Source of the DNA: Vreelandella neptunia
GTDB lineage: Bacteria; Pseudomonadota; Gammaproteobacteria; Pseudomonadales; Halomonadaceae
DNA length: 64,000 nt
Assembly (NCBI RefSeq): GCF_000712975.1
Contig: NZ_JHQL01000002.1
Location: forward strand, 434,001 to 498,000
Reading direction: 5' to 3'
Shown: piece by piece, positions 19,287 through 27,275 of the stretch
Layout of the letters: each line of letters begins with the position of its first letter
Numbering within the stretch: position 1 is the first letter of the stretch
Made by a program: the position numbers and the translations under genes
The notes under the pieces: generated by a model
Seen by the model: the letters and a program-made list of their open reading frames with translations, nothing else
Databases searched by the model: none
Told to the model about the DNA's origin: nothing

Positions 19287-19481
19287 TCACCCCTCCAACA
19301 TCACCTTAGTATGCTCATGCTGCTGTTTCACCGCACCGTCTAAAATATCTAGCAGCTTTTCATAGTCCGCAGGCATCTCTTTATCCATGCCGGTGTCTTC
19401 AAAGCGTTGTAGCGTGGCTTGAGTGTCCGCTATGACTGTTTGTAGCTCGTCGATAACGTGTTGTTGTTCTTCATTGGTCAT
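19287..19481 (-). CDS. Small acidic helical protein, copy 2
   Basis: A 64-residue acidic protein, MTNEEQQHVIDELQTVIADT onward, with a central FEDTGMDKEMPADYEKLLDI. It is the paralogue of the protein at 18116-18307. It starts 12 bp beyond the fliC terminator on the same strand, so it may be made by readthrough or from its own promoter. No family is recognised. Its repeated linkage to flagellin suggests a filament-related role, such as a chaperone or regulator, but that is inference. Confidence 0.75.
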   Translation of the reverse strand: MTNEEQQHVIDELQTVIADTQATLQRFEDTGMDKEMPADYEKLLDILDGAVKQQHEHTKVMLEG

Positions 19482-19492
19482 ATTGCCCCCAA

Positions 19493-19526
19493 CAAAAAAC
19501 CGGCCCCCAATGGGAGCCGGTTCATT
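19493..19526 (-). terminator. fliC terminator
   Basis: AACCGGCTCCC pairs with GGGGGCCGGTT on the minus strand and is followed by six T residues. Confidence 0.9.
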
Positions 19527-19574
19527 GTGCTGCTTAGCGATAGAGGAAACTTCCTATCAAGGCTAAGCCTCAGA

Positions 19575-20942
19575 TTAACCCAGCAGAGAAAGAACGTTCT
19601 GCGGAATCTGGTTGGCCTGTGCCAATACAGAAGTACCGGCCTGCTGTAGGATCTGCGCGCGGGTCATGTTGGCTACTTCTGTAGCGTAGTCAGCATCTTC
19701 GATACGCGAACGAGCAGCAGACAGATTGGTTTCGTTAGTCTGTAAGTTAGTAATTGCAGATTCGAAACGGTTCTGTATAGCACCAAGGTCAGAGCGCAGG
19801 GTATCAACTTTACTTAAAGCATCATCAAGAGTTTGCATTGGATCAAGAGTTTTACCATCTAACTCATTAGTCACTTCTGCGCCAAGAGTAACCGAAACCT
19901 CACCAGTTGCAGTAGCCTTGCCAGTTGCAGTGACATTATAATATTTAGTATCACCGTTCTCGTCTTTAACTCTAGCAAATTTATCAGTCCCATCTGACAA
20001 GAGGGAGATATCTTGATCTCCTATAGTAATTCCAGAGGTACCTGCAGCATAGTCAAAAGACGTTCCTTTGTCCCCTGCTGCGGAGGCAATATTACCAGTA
20101 ACTTCATCCGCAAGAGTGATTGTAAGATTATTACTGCCATCAACTGTAGTTGAAATCTCGAAGACTTTACCATCTGCTGCGTTAGCTATACCAACAGCAT
20201 AGTTTTTCCCATCATATTGCCGTATTTCAAAATCGGCCTCCGTCAAGTCCGCACCAAGCGTATCTGTAATAGTACGAGTTCCGCCCGTAGCTGTGGAATC
20301 AATATTAACATCAGTAAGAGGAGCAGAAGCATTTGCTTGCATATCAGCTTTAGTAAAGCTCACTGCAGAAGAAGAAAATTCCCCGTCACCAGCAGAAAGC
20401 TCTGAAAGGGTCGCAGTAACGTCAAAGCCATCCAAACCAAGTGTATTTTGATTGATAGTTTCTAAATCAATAGCAATATTCTCACCATCATTCGCACCAA
20501 CTTGAATCGCAATAGGGTTAATTCCCTCCGAAAGAACTTTAGTCCCGTTGAAATCGGTCTGTTCAGAAATACGGTTAATCTCATTAAGTCGCTGACCGAT
20601 CTCTGCCTGGATGGAGTCAAGATCATCTTGAGAGTTTGTACCGTTTTGAGCCTGTACGGTCAATTCCCGAACACGCTGGAGGTTATCATTCACCTGATTT
20701 AGCGCGCCTTCAGCGGTCTGGGCAACGGAGATACCGTCGTTGGCGTTACGCTGAGCGGTCGATAGACCAGTGATCTGGCTGCTCATGCGGTTGGCGATGG
20801 CCTGACCCGCCGCGTCGTCTTTGGCGCTGTTGATACGCAGACCAGAACTCAAGCGCTCCATAGACGTGGTCAGAGCATTTTGTGATTTGGACAGGTTTTG
20901 CTGGCCGATCATCGATGTGATGTTGGTATTGATCACTGACAT
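19575..20942 (-). CDS. fliC: Flagellin
   Basis: A 455-residue filament subunit. The conserved N-terminal D0/D1 region runs from MSVINTNITSMIGQQNLSKS to about residue 140. A divergent, Thr/Ala/Asp-rich central region (about 150-350) follows. The D1/D0 C-terminus ends ARSRIEDADYATEVANMTRA and then QILQQAGTSVLAQANQ. The central region is noticeably AT-richer than flanking DNA, as expected for a hypervariable surface domain. A sigma-28 promoter and an AAGGAG site precede it, and a terminator follows. Confidence 0.97.
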   Translation of the reverse strand: MSVINTNITSMIGQQNLSKSQNALTTSMERLSSGLRINSAKDDAAGQAIANRMSSQITGLSTAQRNANDGISVAQTAEGALNQVNDNLQRVRELTVQAQNGTNSQDDLDSIQAEIGQRLNEINRISEQTDFNGTKVLSEGINPIAIQVGANDGENIAIDLETINQNTLGLDGFDVTATLSELSAGDGEFSSSAVSFTKADMQANASAPLTDVNIDSTATGGTRTITDTLGADLTEADFEIRQYDGKNYAVGIANAADGKVFEISTTVDGSNNLTITLADEVTGNIASAAGDKGTSFDYAAGTSGITIGDQDISLLSDGTDKFARVKDENGDTKYYNVTATGKATATGEVSVTLGAEVTNELDGKTLDPMQTLDDALSKVDTLRSDLGAIQNRFESAITNLQTNETNLSAARSRIEDADYATEVANMTRAQILQQAGTSVLAQANQIPQNVLSLLG

Positions 20943-21015
20943 GGTGTGATTCTCCTTGCTTGGACACTGGCCTAGTAGGCCTGCTTTTCGGCCACTGTGT
21001 GTGCCGTTATATTAA

Positions 21016-21042
21016 TTAACGGCACGGCGAGGGGAATCTTTA
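21016..21042 (-). promoter_or_regulatory. Sigma-28 promoter of fliC
   Basis: TAAAGATT, an 11-bp spacer and GCCGTTAA on the minus strand, close to the FliA consensus TAAAGTTT-N11-GCCGATAA. The -10 element is one arm of a GCCGTTA/TAACGGC palindrome (21003-21023), so the start of the transcript can fold. Confidence 0.88.
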
Positions 21043-21141
21043 GGGCGGCTAGTAAAAAAAGATGTAATTTTTGGTAACAGAAGGAGGAGGGTAGCAGCAC
21101 TTTTAGGAAAGTTGAGGTTGATTCACTGTCTTCGCAGCTGA

Positions 21142-21304
21142 GATCGCGAGCTAAAGCTCCCTCCCACAAGATATCGTGCCACTGTTCTATTGTAGGAGGC
21201 CACTTCCAGTGGGCGATGGCGGCGTAGCCGCCCTTAGTCAGCATAAACTGCAAAGCCTGAATCATCGTCGAAGTGTCGAACCAGAGCTAAAGCGCCCTCC
21301 TACA
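21142..21304. repeat. Cluster of three REP-like elements
   Basis: Related motifs GCGAGCTAAAGCTCCCTCCC (from 21146), TTGTAGGAGGCCACTTCCAG (from 21190) and GAGCTAAAGCGCCCTCCTAC (from 21283) alternate in orientation between fliC and the first fliD. They resemble REP/BIME sequences of pseudomonads and related bacteria. Confidence 0.7.
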
Positions 21305-21321
21305 ATGTTACAGCGTTAAGA

Positions 21322-22740
21322 TTATTTCTTGCCGCCTAGCTGGGCGTCTAGGGCATCGAACTGCTGGGTGAGATAGCTGCTCATGCTGTTCATCTGGGCG
21401 ATCATGGAGTCTAGCTGGCTGAACTGTTTACGGTAGCGGGAGATGGTGCCTTCAATGGTTTTTTCCATGCGTTCGAAGCGGTCGTCTAGGCTTTTGACGC
21501 GGTTTTCTGCGCCGCTAATCGCTAGTTTTACCACGCCGTTGTTGCCCAGCATCTGTTCGATGGTGGTGTTCAGCCTGCCTGCCATGCCGTTTTCTGCTGT
21601 ATCCCCGGCAAAAAAGGCGTTTAGCGCCTGGGGGTTGTTGGCGACTAAGTTATCTAACGTTTCTTCATCGACTTTTAGCTTGCCATCCCGTTGCAGGGTG
21701 ATGCCTAGCTGGTTAAGGGTCGATAACTCGCCGCCTTCTACGCCGCCGGTTAGCACGCTGCGCAGCCGGGATTCGATGGTGCGCACGGTGTTGTCGCCCA
21801 CTAGCTCACCGGCAGTTTCGCTGTCGCCGGTAAAGCTGGTCAGTTTGCCAATGGTGCCTTTTAGGTCGTTAAACGCTTTTACAAAACCGTTAATTGCTTC
21901 GCGCTGCTTTAGCGTGTCGCGCTCTACGTTAACGGTGCTGGTGGCGGTTTCGCCCTCGGCAATGTTGAGTTCCGCAAGGTTTAGCGTTACGCCTTGAATC
22001 GCGCCTTCGATTTTATTGTCAGCGCTGCTAATCGCAATGCCGTTCACCGTTAACGCGGCGTTTTCGCCAGGGCGCTTGGTGAGCGCATCTTCAGCAAAGG
22101 GGCCGGTCACTACGGCAGCATTGGAGTCAACCAAACTGAAGCTTTCAATAGAAGCCTCTGCACCGGTGGTTTTAGAGCTAAGCGCCAGCCGATAGCCGGT
22201 GCCGTCGTTAATAATGGTCGCGTTAACCCCAGCTTCTTTGTCGGCGTTAATGGCATCACGAATATCAGCGAGGCTGCTGCCTTCCGCAATATTGATATCG
22301 ACGGTGTTGGTTTCGACCCCTTCCCCACTGCCAAAGGTGAGCTGCAGCGTGGTCGCCCCTTGCAGGTCAAGCGCCTGGTCTTTGGTATCGACGCGGCTAG
22401 AGGCCAGCGTGCCAGAGGTCGCCAGTTGGCTGACTTCAACCCGATAGCTGCCCGGCAGCGCATCGGCGGCGGCAGTGGCTTTAATAGCTTCTCCACTACC
22501 AGTGCCACGCACATTGGCGGAAAGGCTTTGGTAGAGTTTGGGGTCGTTAATTTTGGCGACCGCATCTTGAAACGAGTTCAGCGACGTTTGCAGCTGCCCG
22601 AAAGCAGAAATTTTCGCCTGCTGCTGCTTCTTTTGAAGCGTAATCGGCGCGAGTTTACCCCGCTCGGCGGCCTGCAGCTGATCAAGCAAGCCAGTGAGGT
22701 CAAGGCCAGAACCAACGCCAAGAGAGGTTATCGTCGCCAT
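21322..22740 (-). CDS. fliD: Flagellar hook-associated protein 2 (filament cap), copy 1
   Basis: A 472-residue FliD. The N-terminus MATITSLGVGSGLDLTGLLDQLQAAERGKL and the C-terminal helical region (YLTQQFDALDAQLGG) are characteristic. FliD caps the growing filament and helps flagellin polymerise. The gene has its own sigma-28 promoter. About 60 percent identity by eye to the next fliD implies an in-situ duplication. No fliS follows. Confidence 0.93.
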   Translation of the reverse strand: MATITSLGVGSGLDLTGLLDQLQAAERGKLAPITLQKKQQQAKISAFGQLQTSLNSFQDAVAKINDPKLYQSLSANVRGTGSGEAIKATAAADALPGSYRVEVSQLATSGTLASSRVDTKDQALDLQGATTLQLTFGSGEGVETNTVDINIAEGSSLADIRDAINADKEAGVNATIINDGTGYRLALSSKTTGAEASIESFSLVDSNAAVVTGPFAEDALTKRPGENAALTVNGIAISSADNKIEGAIQGVTLNLAELNIAEGETATSTVNVERDTLKQREAINGFVKAFNDLKGTIGKLTSFTGDSETAGELVGDNTVRTIESRLRSVLTGGVEGGELSTLNQLGITLQRDGKLKVDEETLDNLVANNPQALNAFFAGDTAENGMAGRLNTTIEQMLGNNGVVKLAISGAENRVKSLDDRFERMEKTIEGTISRYRKQFSQLDSMIAQMNSMSSYLTQQFDALDAQLGGKK

Positions 22741-22821
22741 GCGGGGTGTTCCTCAGTGCAAAAGGCTAAACCAACAAGTAAGTTAGGCGCATTGCGAGCG
22801 CCCATTTAATAGATATTAACG

Positions 22822-22848
22822 TTATCGGCAGAAAAGCGCGCAACTTTA
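22822..22848 (-). promoter_or_regulatory. Sigma-28 promoter of fliD copy 1
   Basis: TAAAGTTG, an 11-bp spacer and GCCGATAA on the minus strand, nearly identical to the FliA consensus. The -10 edge is about 80 bp before the start codon. Confidence 0.92.
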
Positions 22849-22917
22849 GCGCTTTTTCATGGGTTTGATATTTTCTTTTGGTGTTTTTTTATGCTCATCG
22901 CCAAAAAGGGTCGTCTA

Positions 22918-22953
22918 ATAAAAACGCCTGGGCAGTCAATGCCCAGGCGTTTA
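22918..22953 (-). terminator. Terminator of fliD copy 2
   Basis: AACGCCTGGGCA and TGCCCAGGCGTT form a perfect 12-bp stem on the minus strand, followed by TTTATT. It isolates the two fliD transcription units. Confidence 0.92.
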
Positions 22954-22976
22954 GCAACGACTTAACCGCTTAGCGT

Positions 22977-24329
22977 TTAGTTGCGGCCCAGCTGGGCATC
23001 AAGGGCATCAAACTGCTGGGTAAGGTAATCGCTGGTTTGGTTCATCTGAGCGATCATGCTATCCAACTGGCCGAATTGGGTGCGGTAGCGGGAAATGGTC
23101 TGCTCGATGGTTTGTTCCGTGCGGAGGTAGCGTTCACCAAGAGACTCCACGCGGTTTTCCGCGCCGTTAATAGCCCCTTTTACCGCGCCGTTGGTACCTA
23201 GCAGCTGTTCCAGGGTTTGGTTAACTTGCCCAGCCATGCCTGAATCATCCGCATCGCCTGCGAAAAACGCCGACAGCGCATCCTGATTATTGGCAATAGC
23301 GTTATCAAGTTCGCCTTCATCAATAGACAGCGTGCCGTCACGCTGTAGCGAAATACCGATATCGCTAAGCATTGAAAACTCGCCTTCAATACCGCCACTT
23401 AATACGCTGCGCATACGCGATTCGACGGTGCGCACTGCGCTGTCGCCAAGCAGTTCGCCGGCGGCACCGGTTTCCGCATTGAAACTGGTTAACTCGCCAA
23501 TGGTGCCTTTTAGGTCGTTGTAAGCATCAACAAAACCGGTAATCGCTTCACGAACAGCGCGGGTATCCTGCTCGACTGCCACGGTGCTATCACCCTCTTC
23601 TTGAAGATTAAGCGTAACGCCTTGAATTGCCCCTTCCACTTGGTTGGTGGGGCTGGTAATGGCGATGCCGTTAACGGTTAAGGCGGCATCGGTGCCTGCT
23701 TGCAGGGTGTTATCGGTGTCGGCGGCGAAAGGTGCCGTGCCGGCATCGGAAAAGCTAAAGCCGGTAATAGAAGCGTCTGCACCGGTTTCGCTGGAGCTAA
23801 GCGCCAGCCGATATTTCGTGCCGTCGTTGACGATGGTGGCATTAACGCCGGAATCTTCGCTGGCGTTAATCGCATCGCGCATAGCTTCTAAGCTGCTATC
23901 TGCGCCAATGGTGACATCTTTGCTGGTGCCATCACCGAACGTAAACGTTAACGTTTGCTCGGCGGTGGTCAGCGGTTGGTCCACCGTGCCCACCCCTTCA
24001 GAGGCTAGCGTGCCACGGGTGGCGAGTGTTTCAACGCTGACGTTGTAACTGCCGGGCTGCGCTTCGCCATCGGCGGTGGCGGTAATGGCGCTGCCCCCCA
24101 CATTGGTGGAAAGGCTTTCGTATAGCGCGCTGTCGTTTAGCCCAGCAGAAGCTGTTTGAAACTGGGAGAGTGCACTTTGCAGCTGACCATAGGCGGAAAT
24201 TTTGGTCTGCTGGGTTTCCAGTTGACGCTCAATTGGCGCAAGCTTTCCCCGCTCTGCATCTTGCAACTGATCTAACAAGCCGTTGAGATCGAGCCCTGAG
24301 CCAATACCGAGTGATGAAATGGAAGCCAT
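22977..24329 (-). CDS. fliD: Flagellar hook-associated protein 2 (filament cap), copy 2
   Basis: A 450-residue FliD with MASISSLGIGSGLDLNGLLDQLQDAERGKL at the start and YLTQQFDALDAQLGRN at the end. It is paralogous to the adjacent fliD; the middle (D2/D3) parts differ most. It has its own sigma-28 promoter and terminator. Two cap proteins beside one intact flagellin and one ruined flagellin suggest that the locus once held two flagellin/cap sets. Confidence 0.93.
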   Translation of the reverse strand: MASISSLGIGSGLDLNGLLDQLQDAERGKLAPIERQLETQQTKISAYGQLQSALSQFQTASAGLNDSALYESLSTNVGGSAITATADGEAQPGSYNVSVETLATRGTLASEGVGTVDQPLTTAEQTLTFTFGDGTSKDVTIGADSSLEAMRDAINASEDSGVNATIVNDGTKYRLALSSSETGADASITGFSFSDAGTAPFAADTDNTLQAGTDAALTVNGIAITSPTNQVEGAIQGVTLNLQEEGDSTVAVEQDTRAVREAITGFVDAYNDLKGTIGELTSFNAETGAAGELLGDSAVRTVESRMRSVLSGGIEGEFSMLSDIGISLQRDGTLSIDEGELDNAIANNQDALSAFFAGDADDSGMAGQVNQTLEQLLGTNGAVKGAINGAENRVESLGERYLRTEQTIEQTISRYRTQFGQLDSMIAQMNQTSDYLTQQFDALDAQLGRN

Positions 24330-24407
24330 AAGTTACTGCCCTTTTTTAAAAAAACGCCCATCACGCTGGCGCTGCTCATGCGTATGAATGTGATTTATTA
24401 ATAAGCA

Positions 24408-24434
24408 TTATCGGCCATCAAACCCCGAACTTTA
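24408..24434 (-). promoter_or_regulatory. Sigma-28 promoter of fliD copy 2
   Basis: TAAAGTTC, an 11-bp spacer and GCCGATAA on the minus strand. Confidence 0.92.
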
Positions 24435-24558
24435 ACCTAGATGGCTTTTTCTACTGGCTAAAAGGTAAATAATTGTAAAAGATTTGGCAATTTGATCCTT
24501 CGCCAGTGGAGTAGCGGGCGAACACGCTTACTAAACCTCCTTCCTAAAATTATAGACC

Positions 24559-24587
24559 TTGGTCTAACAGACTAATGACTGTATAAT
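24559..24587 (+). promoter_or_regulatory. Sigma-70 promoter of the 24634 gene
   Basis: TTGGTC, a 17-bp spacer and a perfect TATAAT. The start codon is about 45 bp further on. The rest of the 24330-24633 gap holds only this and the fliD promoter. Confidence 0.75.
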
Positions 24588-24633
24588 GCACTGCAACACG
24601 TCCATTTTGGCACTGTTTGCAGGAGAATGACCT

Positions 24634-24963
24634 ATGACTCCCGAGGTGTCACACCCCGCCTCTACCGTCGCGTCTGCCACGTATCATGTGCAGCGTAGCC
24701 TACGTCACTGCCTTTCTACCGTTGCCGAGCTGCTTTATGACAACGGCCATGTACTCGAAACCATAACGCTGCCCCAGCGTGGCCTTACTCGGCGCGAATT
24801 GATGGATTTAAATAGCCACTGCGCCAGCTGGAAAACCTGTCAGCGAGTGCTTGAAGAGAGCGGCGCCGCTGAACTTAACGACTATGGCCGCTTTGTGCTA
24901 ACCCCCATGGGGCGCGAGATGATGTTTGATATGTTCGGCCAGGGTGCCGCTGACTGCGCTTGA
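24634..24963 (+). CDS. Unrecognised 109-residue protein
   Basis: A soluble protein with no signal peptide or membrane segment. It contains four Cys, a helical region HVQRSLRHCLSTVAELLYDN, and a C-terminal part (WKTCQRVLEESGAAEL, then GRFVLTPMGREMMFDM) that looks like a winged-helix or MarR-like end. No family was identified. Expression is well supported: a good sigma-70 promoter and AGGAGA 7 nt before the ATG. A stem-loop (GCCCGCACA/TGTGCGGGC, 25032-25060) may end the transcript. Confidence 0.7.
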   Translation: MTPEVSHPASTVASATYHVQRSLRHCLSTVAELLYDNGHVLETITLPQRGLTRRELMDLNSHCASWKTCQRVLEESGAAELNDYGRFVLTPMGREMMFDMFGQGAADCA

Positions 24964-25539
24964 TCGCGCTCGCGTTACCAACGTTCTATCGATAAACACC
25001 TCTTATCGTTAAAACCAAATCGTTAAAACCAAGACGCCCGCACACCGTAAGGATGTGCGGGCGCCTTGCGTTTGGCGTGCTGGCCTCACATTCAGCCGTT
25101 TATTAGCGCAGTCCAAGCAACGAAAGAATAAACAGCACGACAACGATCAGGCCAATAATATAAATAATGTTACGCATAACGGCACTCCTTGCTTTTTGCG
25201 TTTGAGGCTTTCACTTTTCAAGCTTTAGGTTTCAAAGAAGGCAACAGAATGCTTACCTTTGAAATAACACCCCAAGCCTAGCAGTGATTGGTTATGTTTG
25301 CGTACTTTAGCCACAGCTGGCGTTTACTGAGATTTATTGAACCTACCGCCGCTTGTTTCCTCAAACGTTACTACTGTAAGAAAGTTACAAGAGATACAGG
25401 CCTTAGACATGCACTTTAGGCATAGACTTTAGAAATAGTCCTTAGACATGGACCTTGTAAAAAGCCTGTTTACTTATCTTTTCTCTATCCTCTCTTCTCC
25501 GCCAAATTCAAGGCCAAGCTTGATGCCAAAGGGGCTGCA
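24964..25539. other. Gap with a stem-loop, a 24-residue gene and short repeats
   Basis: After the stem-loop near 25032-25060 there is the small membrane-peptide gene at 25103-25177. From 25370 to 25450 there are degenerate repeats of CTTAGACATG or CTTTAGRCATAG before the serine hydrolase gene. Nothing else was recognised. Confidence 0.6.
25103..25177 (-). CDS. 24-residue single-pass membrane peptide
   Basis: The peptide is MRNIIYIIGLIVVVLFILSL followed by LGLR: a basic N-terminus, one continuous hydrophobic helix and an Arg end. The coding call rests on a strong AAGGAG site 7 nt before the ATG and the uniform amphipathic/hydrophobic composition. Similar tiny hydrophobic proteins with a YIIGLIVVV core occur in other proteobacteria as uncharacterised proteins. 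The function is unknown. Confidence 0.7.
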   Translation of the reverse strand: MRNIIYIIGLIVVVLFILSLLGLR

Positions 25540-26541
25540 ATGCGCGCTACTGCTTTTCCTTTACTGTTTGTTTTTACGATGGTTTCGTTGCTGCCTGCAC
25601 TTGCTTCTGCAAGCCAGCCATCAGCCAGCACGCTGCAAGCGCTTGACAAAAAAGCGGGTGAGCTACGCCGTGTGCATACGGTGGTGGTGGCTTATCAGGG
25701 CGATATTGTTCACGAGCGACATCAAGGCGGGCCTGGGCCTTCCACCCCCGCTAACATCAAATCGCTTTCAAAAACCGTATTGGCAGCCATTACCGGTGCG
25801 GCCATTGAAGACGGCATTATTGCATCTACCGAGCAGCCGTTAGCGGAGCTGTTAGGCCAACTGCCTAGCGGCGTTGACCCACGGGTGAATGATATTACCG
25901 TGGCGCATCTGCTTGCTTTACAAGCAGGACTAGAGCGGACATCGGGCAGTAACTATGGTGCCTGGGTCGCCAGTAACCACTGGGTGAACGATGCGCTCAC
26001 CCGCCCGTTTGTGGATGAACCCGGTGGGCGCATGCTCTACTCCACTGGCACTAGCCATTTGCTCTCTGCCGCGCTTACCCAGGCGAGTGGTGAAAGTACC
26101 TACGCCCTTGCCCAGCGCTTGCTTGGCGAGCCGCTAGACATTGCGATTCCTACCTGGCCACAAGACCCGCAAGGTATTTACTTCGGCGGCAACGATATGC
26201 AGCTTTCCCCAAGAGCGCTCGTCGAAATCGGCGAGCTTTATCGCAATGACGGCATGGTAGATGGCAGGCGAGTATTACCGGAAGGCTGGGTAGAGGCATC
26301 GTGGACGCCAAGAGGCCAATCGCCCTGGACAGGCGATGGATACGGCTACGGCTGGTTTGTCACCAGCTTGGCGCAGGAGCCGGTTATGTACGGGCGTGGA
26401 TACGGCGGGCAAGCGCTTTATGTGATTCCTGAGCGGGAGATGACCGTTGTGATCACCTCCGACCCAACGCCGCCTTCGCCCGGCGGGCAGTTTCAGCAGC
26501 AGCTTAACCAGTTAGTGGTGGGCTTGCTGGAAGGTGAATAG
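25540..26541 (+). CDS. Exported serine hydrolase, beta-lactamase class C/PBP4* fold
   Basis: A 333-residue protein. A signal peptide covers about residues 1-24 (LLPALASAS). The SxxK nucleophile motif is S75LSK78, the YxN-like motif is YST at 167-169, and the C-terminal GYGGQALYVIPE region stands near the KTG position. The family includes esterases, DD-peptidases and true AmpC enzymes; YST instead of YAN argues against a classical AmpC. It acts in the periplasm. It is convergent with the YqhA-family gene. Confidence 0.82.
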   Translation: MRATAFPLLFVFTMVSLLPALASASQPSASTLQALDKKAGELRRVHTVVVAYQGDIVHERHQGGPGPSTPANIKSLSKTVLAAITGAAIEDGIIASTEQPLAELLGQLPSGVDPRVNDITVAHLLALQAGLERTSGSNYGAWVASNHWVNDALTRPFVDEPGGRMLYSTGTSHLLSAALTQASGESTYALAQRLLGEPLDIAIPTWPQDPQGIYFGGNDMQLSPRALVEIGELYRNDGMVDGRRVLPEGWVEASWTPRGQSPWTGDGYGYGWFVTSLAQEPVMYGRGYGGQALYVIPEREMTVVITSDPTPPSPGGQFQQQLNQLVVGLLEGE

Positions 26542-26556
26542 TGAGATGCCGCGCCT

Positions 26557-27210
26557 CTACTCTCCCTTATGCCCTAGGCTCATAAGATAAAGCGCTGCGG
26601 CAAGCGCCAGCACCGAAAGCGCGAGGTAAATGGCTTCCAGCGGCGTACTAAAACGGATATCTACCACGGCGCGGAAAAACTCAATAATCACCGCCAGTAT
26701 CACCACGCGGGCAATTTTATCCTTGAGCTGATCCAGCGAGCCGACGTTAAACGGGTGTGTGGGATAGCGCACTTCCGCTTGGTCGATACGGGAAACAAAC
26801 AGCCGGTAGATACCTAGCCCGAAGATTAGCAGCACAATCGCGATTAAATACACATCAACGGCGATGATGATGTCTGGCACCAGGGTGTCGTGGATATCTA
26901 TAGAGCTATCAACGAGGTAGTAGCGCAGGACGTCACCTACCACGGTTAAAATATCCAGCGTGCCGACGATAAACAGCATCAGTGAGCCTAGTAGGCTTGG
27001 CACTACCGCCAACATTACTAAAAAGCGCGAATTCCAAAGCGCTGTTTCAATTCGCCGCTCCCAAGGTGACTGTTCATGCGGCGCTTTAGGTGCTGGTGGC
27101 GAAGCTGAATGTGTCTGGGATGAATGTACCTGGGATGAAGGTACCTGGGATGAAGGTACCTGGGATGAGTGTGGCGATGATGACGATTCAGACGGTACTG
27201 GATCAGACAT
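26557..27210 (-). CDS. YqhA/UPF0114 family membrane protein
   Basis: A 217-residue protein. Residues 1-48 are a Ser/Gln/Pro-rich tail containing SSQVP-type repeats; the remainder is a UPF0114 membrane domain with WNSRFLVMLAVVPSLLGSLM, VDVYLIAIVLLIFGLGIYRLF and FFRAVVDIRF. About four membrane helices are visible. Function is unknown. The N-terminal extension comes from a 15-bp repeat and is unusual for the family. Confidence 0.85.
   Translation of the reverse strand: MSDPVPSESSSSPHSSQVPSSQVPSSQVHSSQTHSASPPAPKAPHEQSPWERRIETALWNSRFLVMLAVVPSLLGSLMLFIVGTLDILTVVGDVLRYYLVDSSIDIHDTLVPDIIIAVDVYLIAIVLLIFGLGIYRLFVSRIDQAEVRYPTHPFNVGSLDQLKDKIARVVILAVIIEFFRAVVDIRFSTPLEAIYLALSVLALAAALYLMSLGHKGE
27112..27171 (-). 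repeat. 15-bp in-frame tandem repeat in the YqhA-family gene
   Basis: TACCTGGGATGAAGG-type units occur four times (27112, 27127, 27142, 27157; two exact). On the minus strand they read as SSQVP/SSQVH/SSQTH. Confidence 0.92.
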
Positions 27211-27275
27211 AGTGCGTGCTTACTCCTGCAAAAAAGTCGCCGGCTTAGACGACATTAGGATGATAGTATTCACAC

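Noticed and set aside
20972..21265. 97-residue frame upstream of fliC
   Set aside because: It runs through the fliC promoter and REP-like elements and has no family features.
22110..22565. 151-residue frame within fliD copy 1
   Set aside because: It is an out-of-frame shadow of fliD with no independent start signal.
25448..25843. 131-residue frame at the serine hydrolase start
   Set aside because: It overlaps the hydrolase in another frame; the hydrolase has a signal peptide and catalytic motifs.
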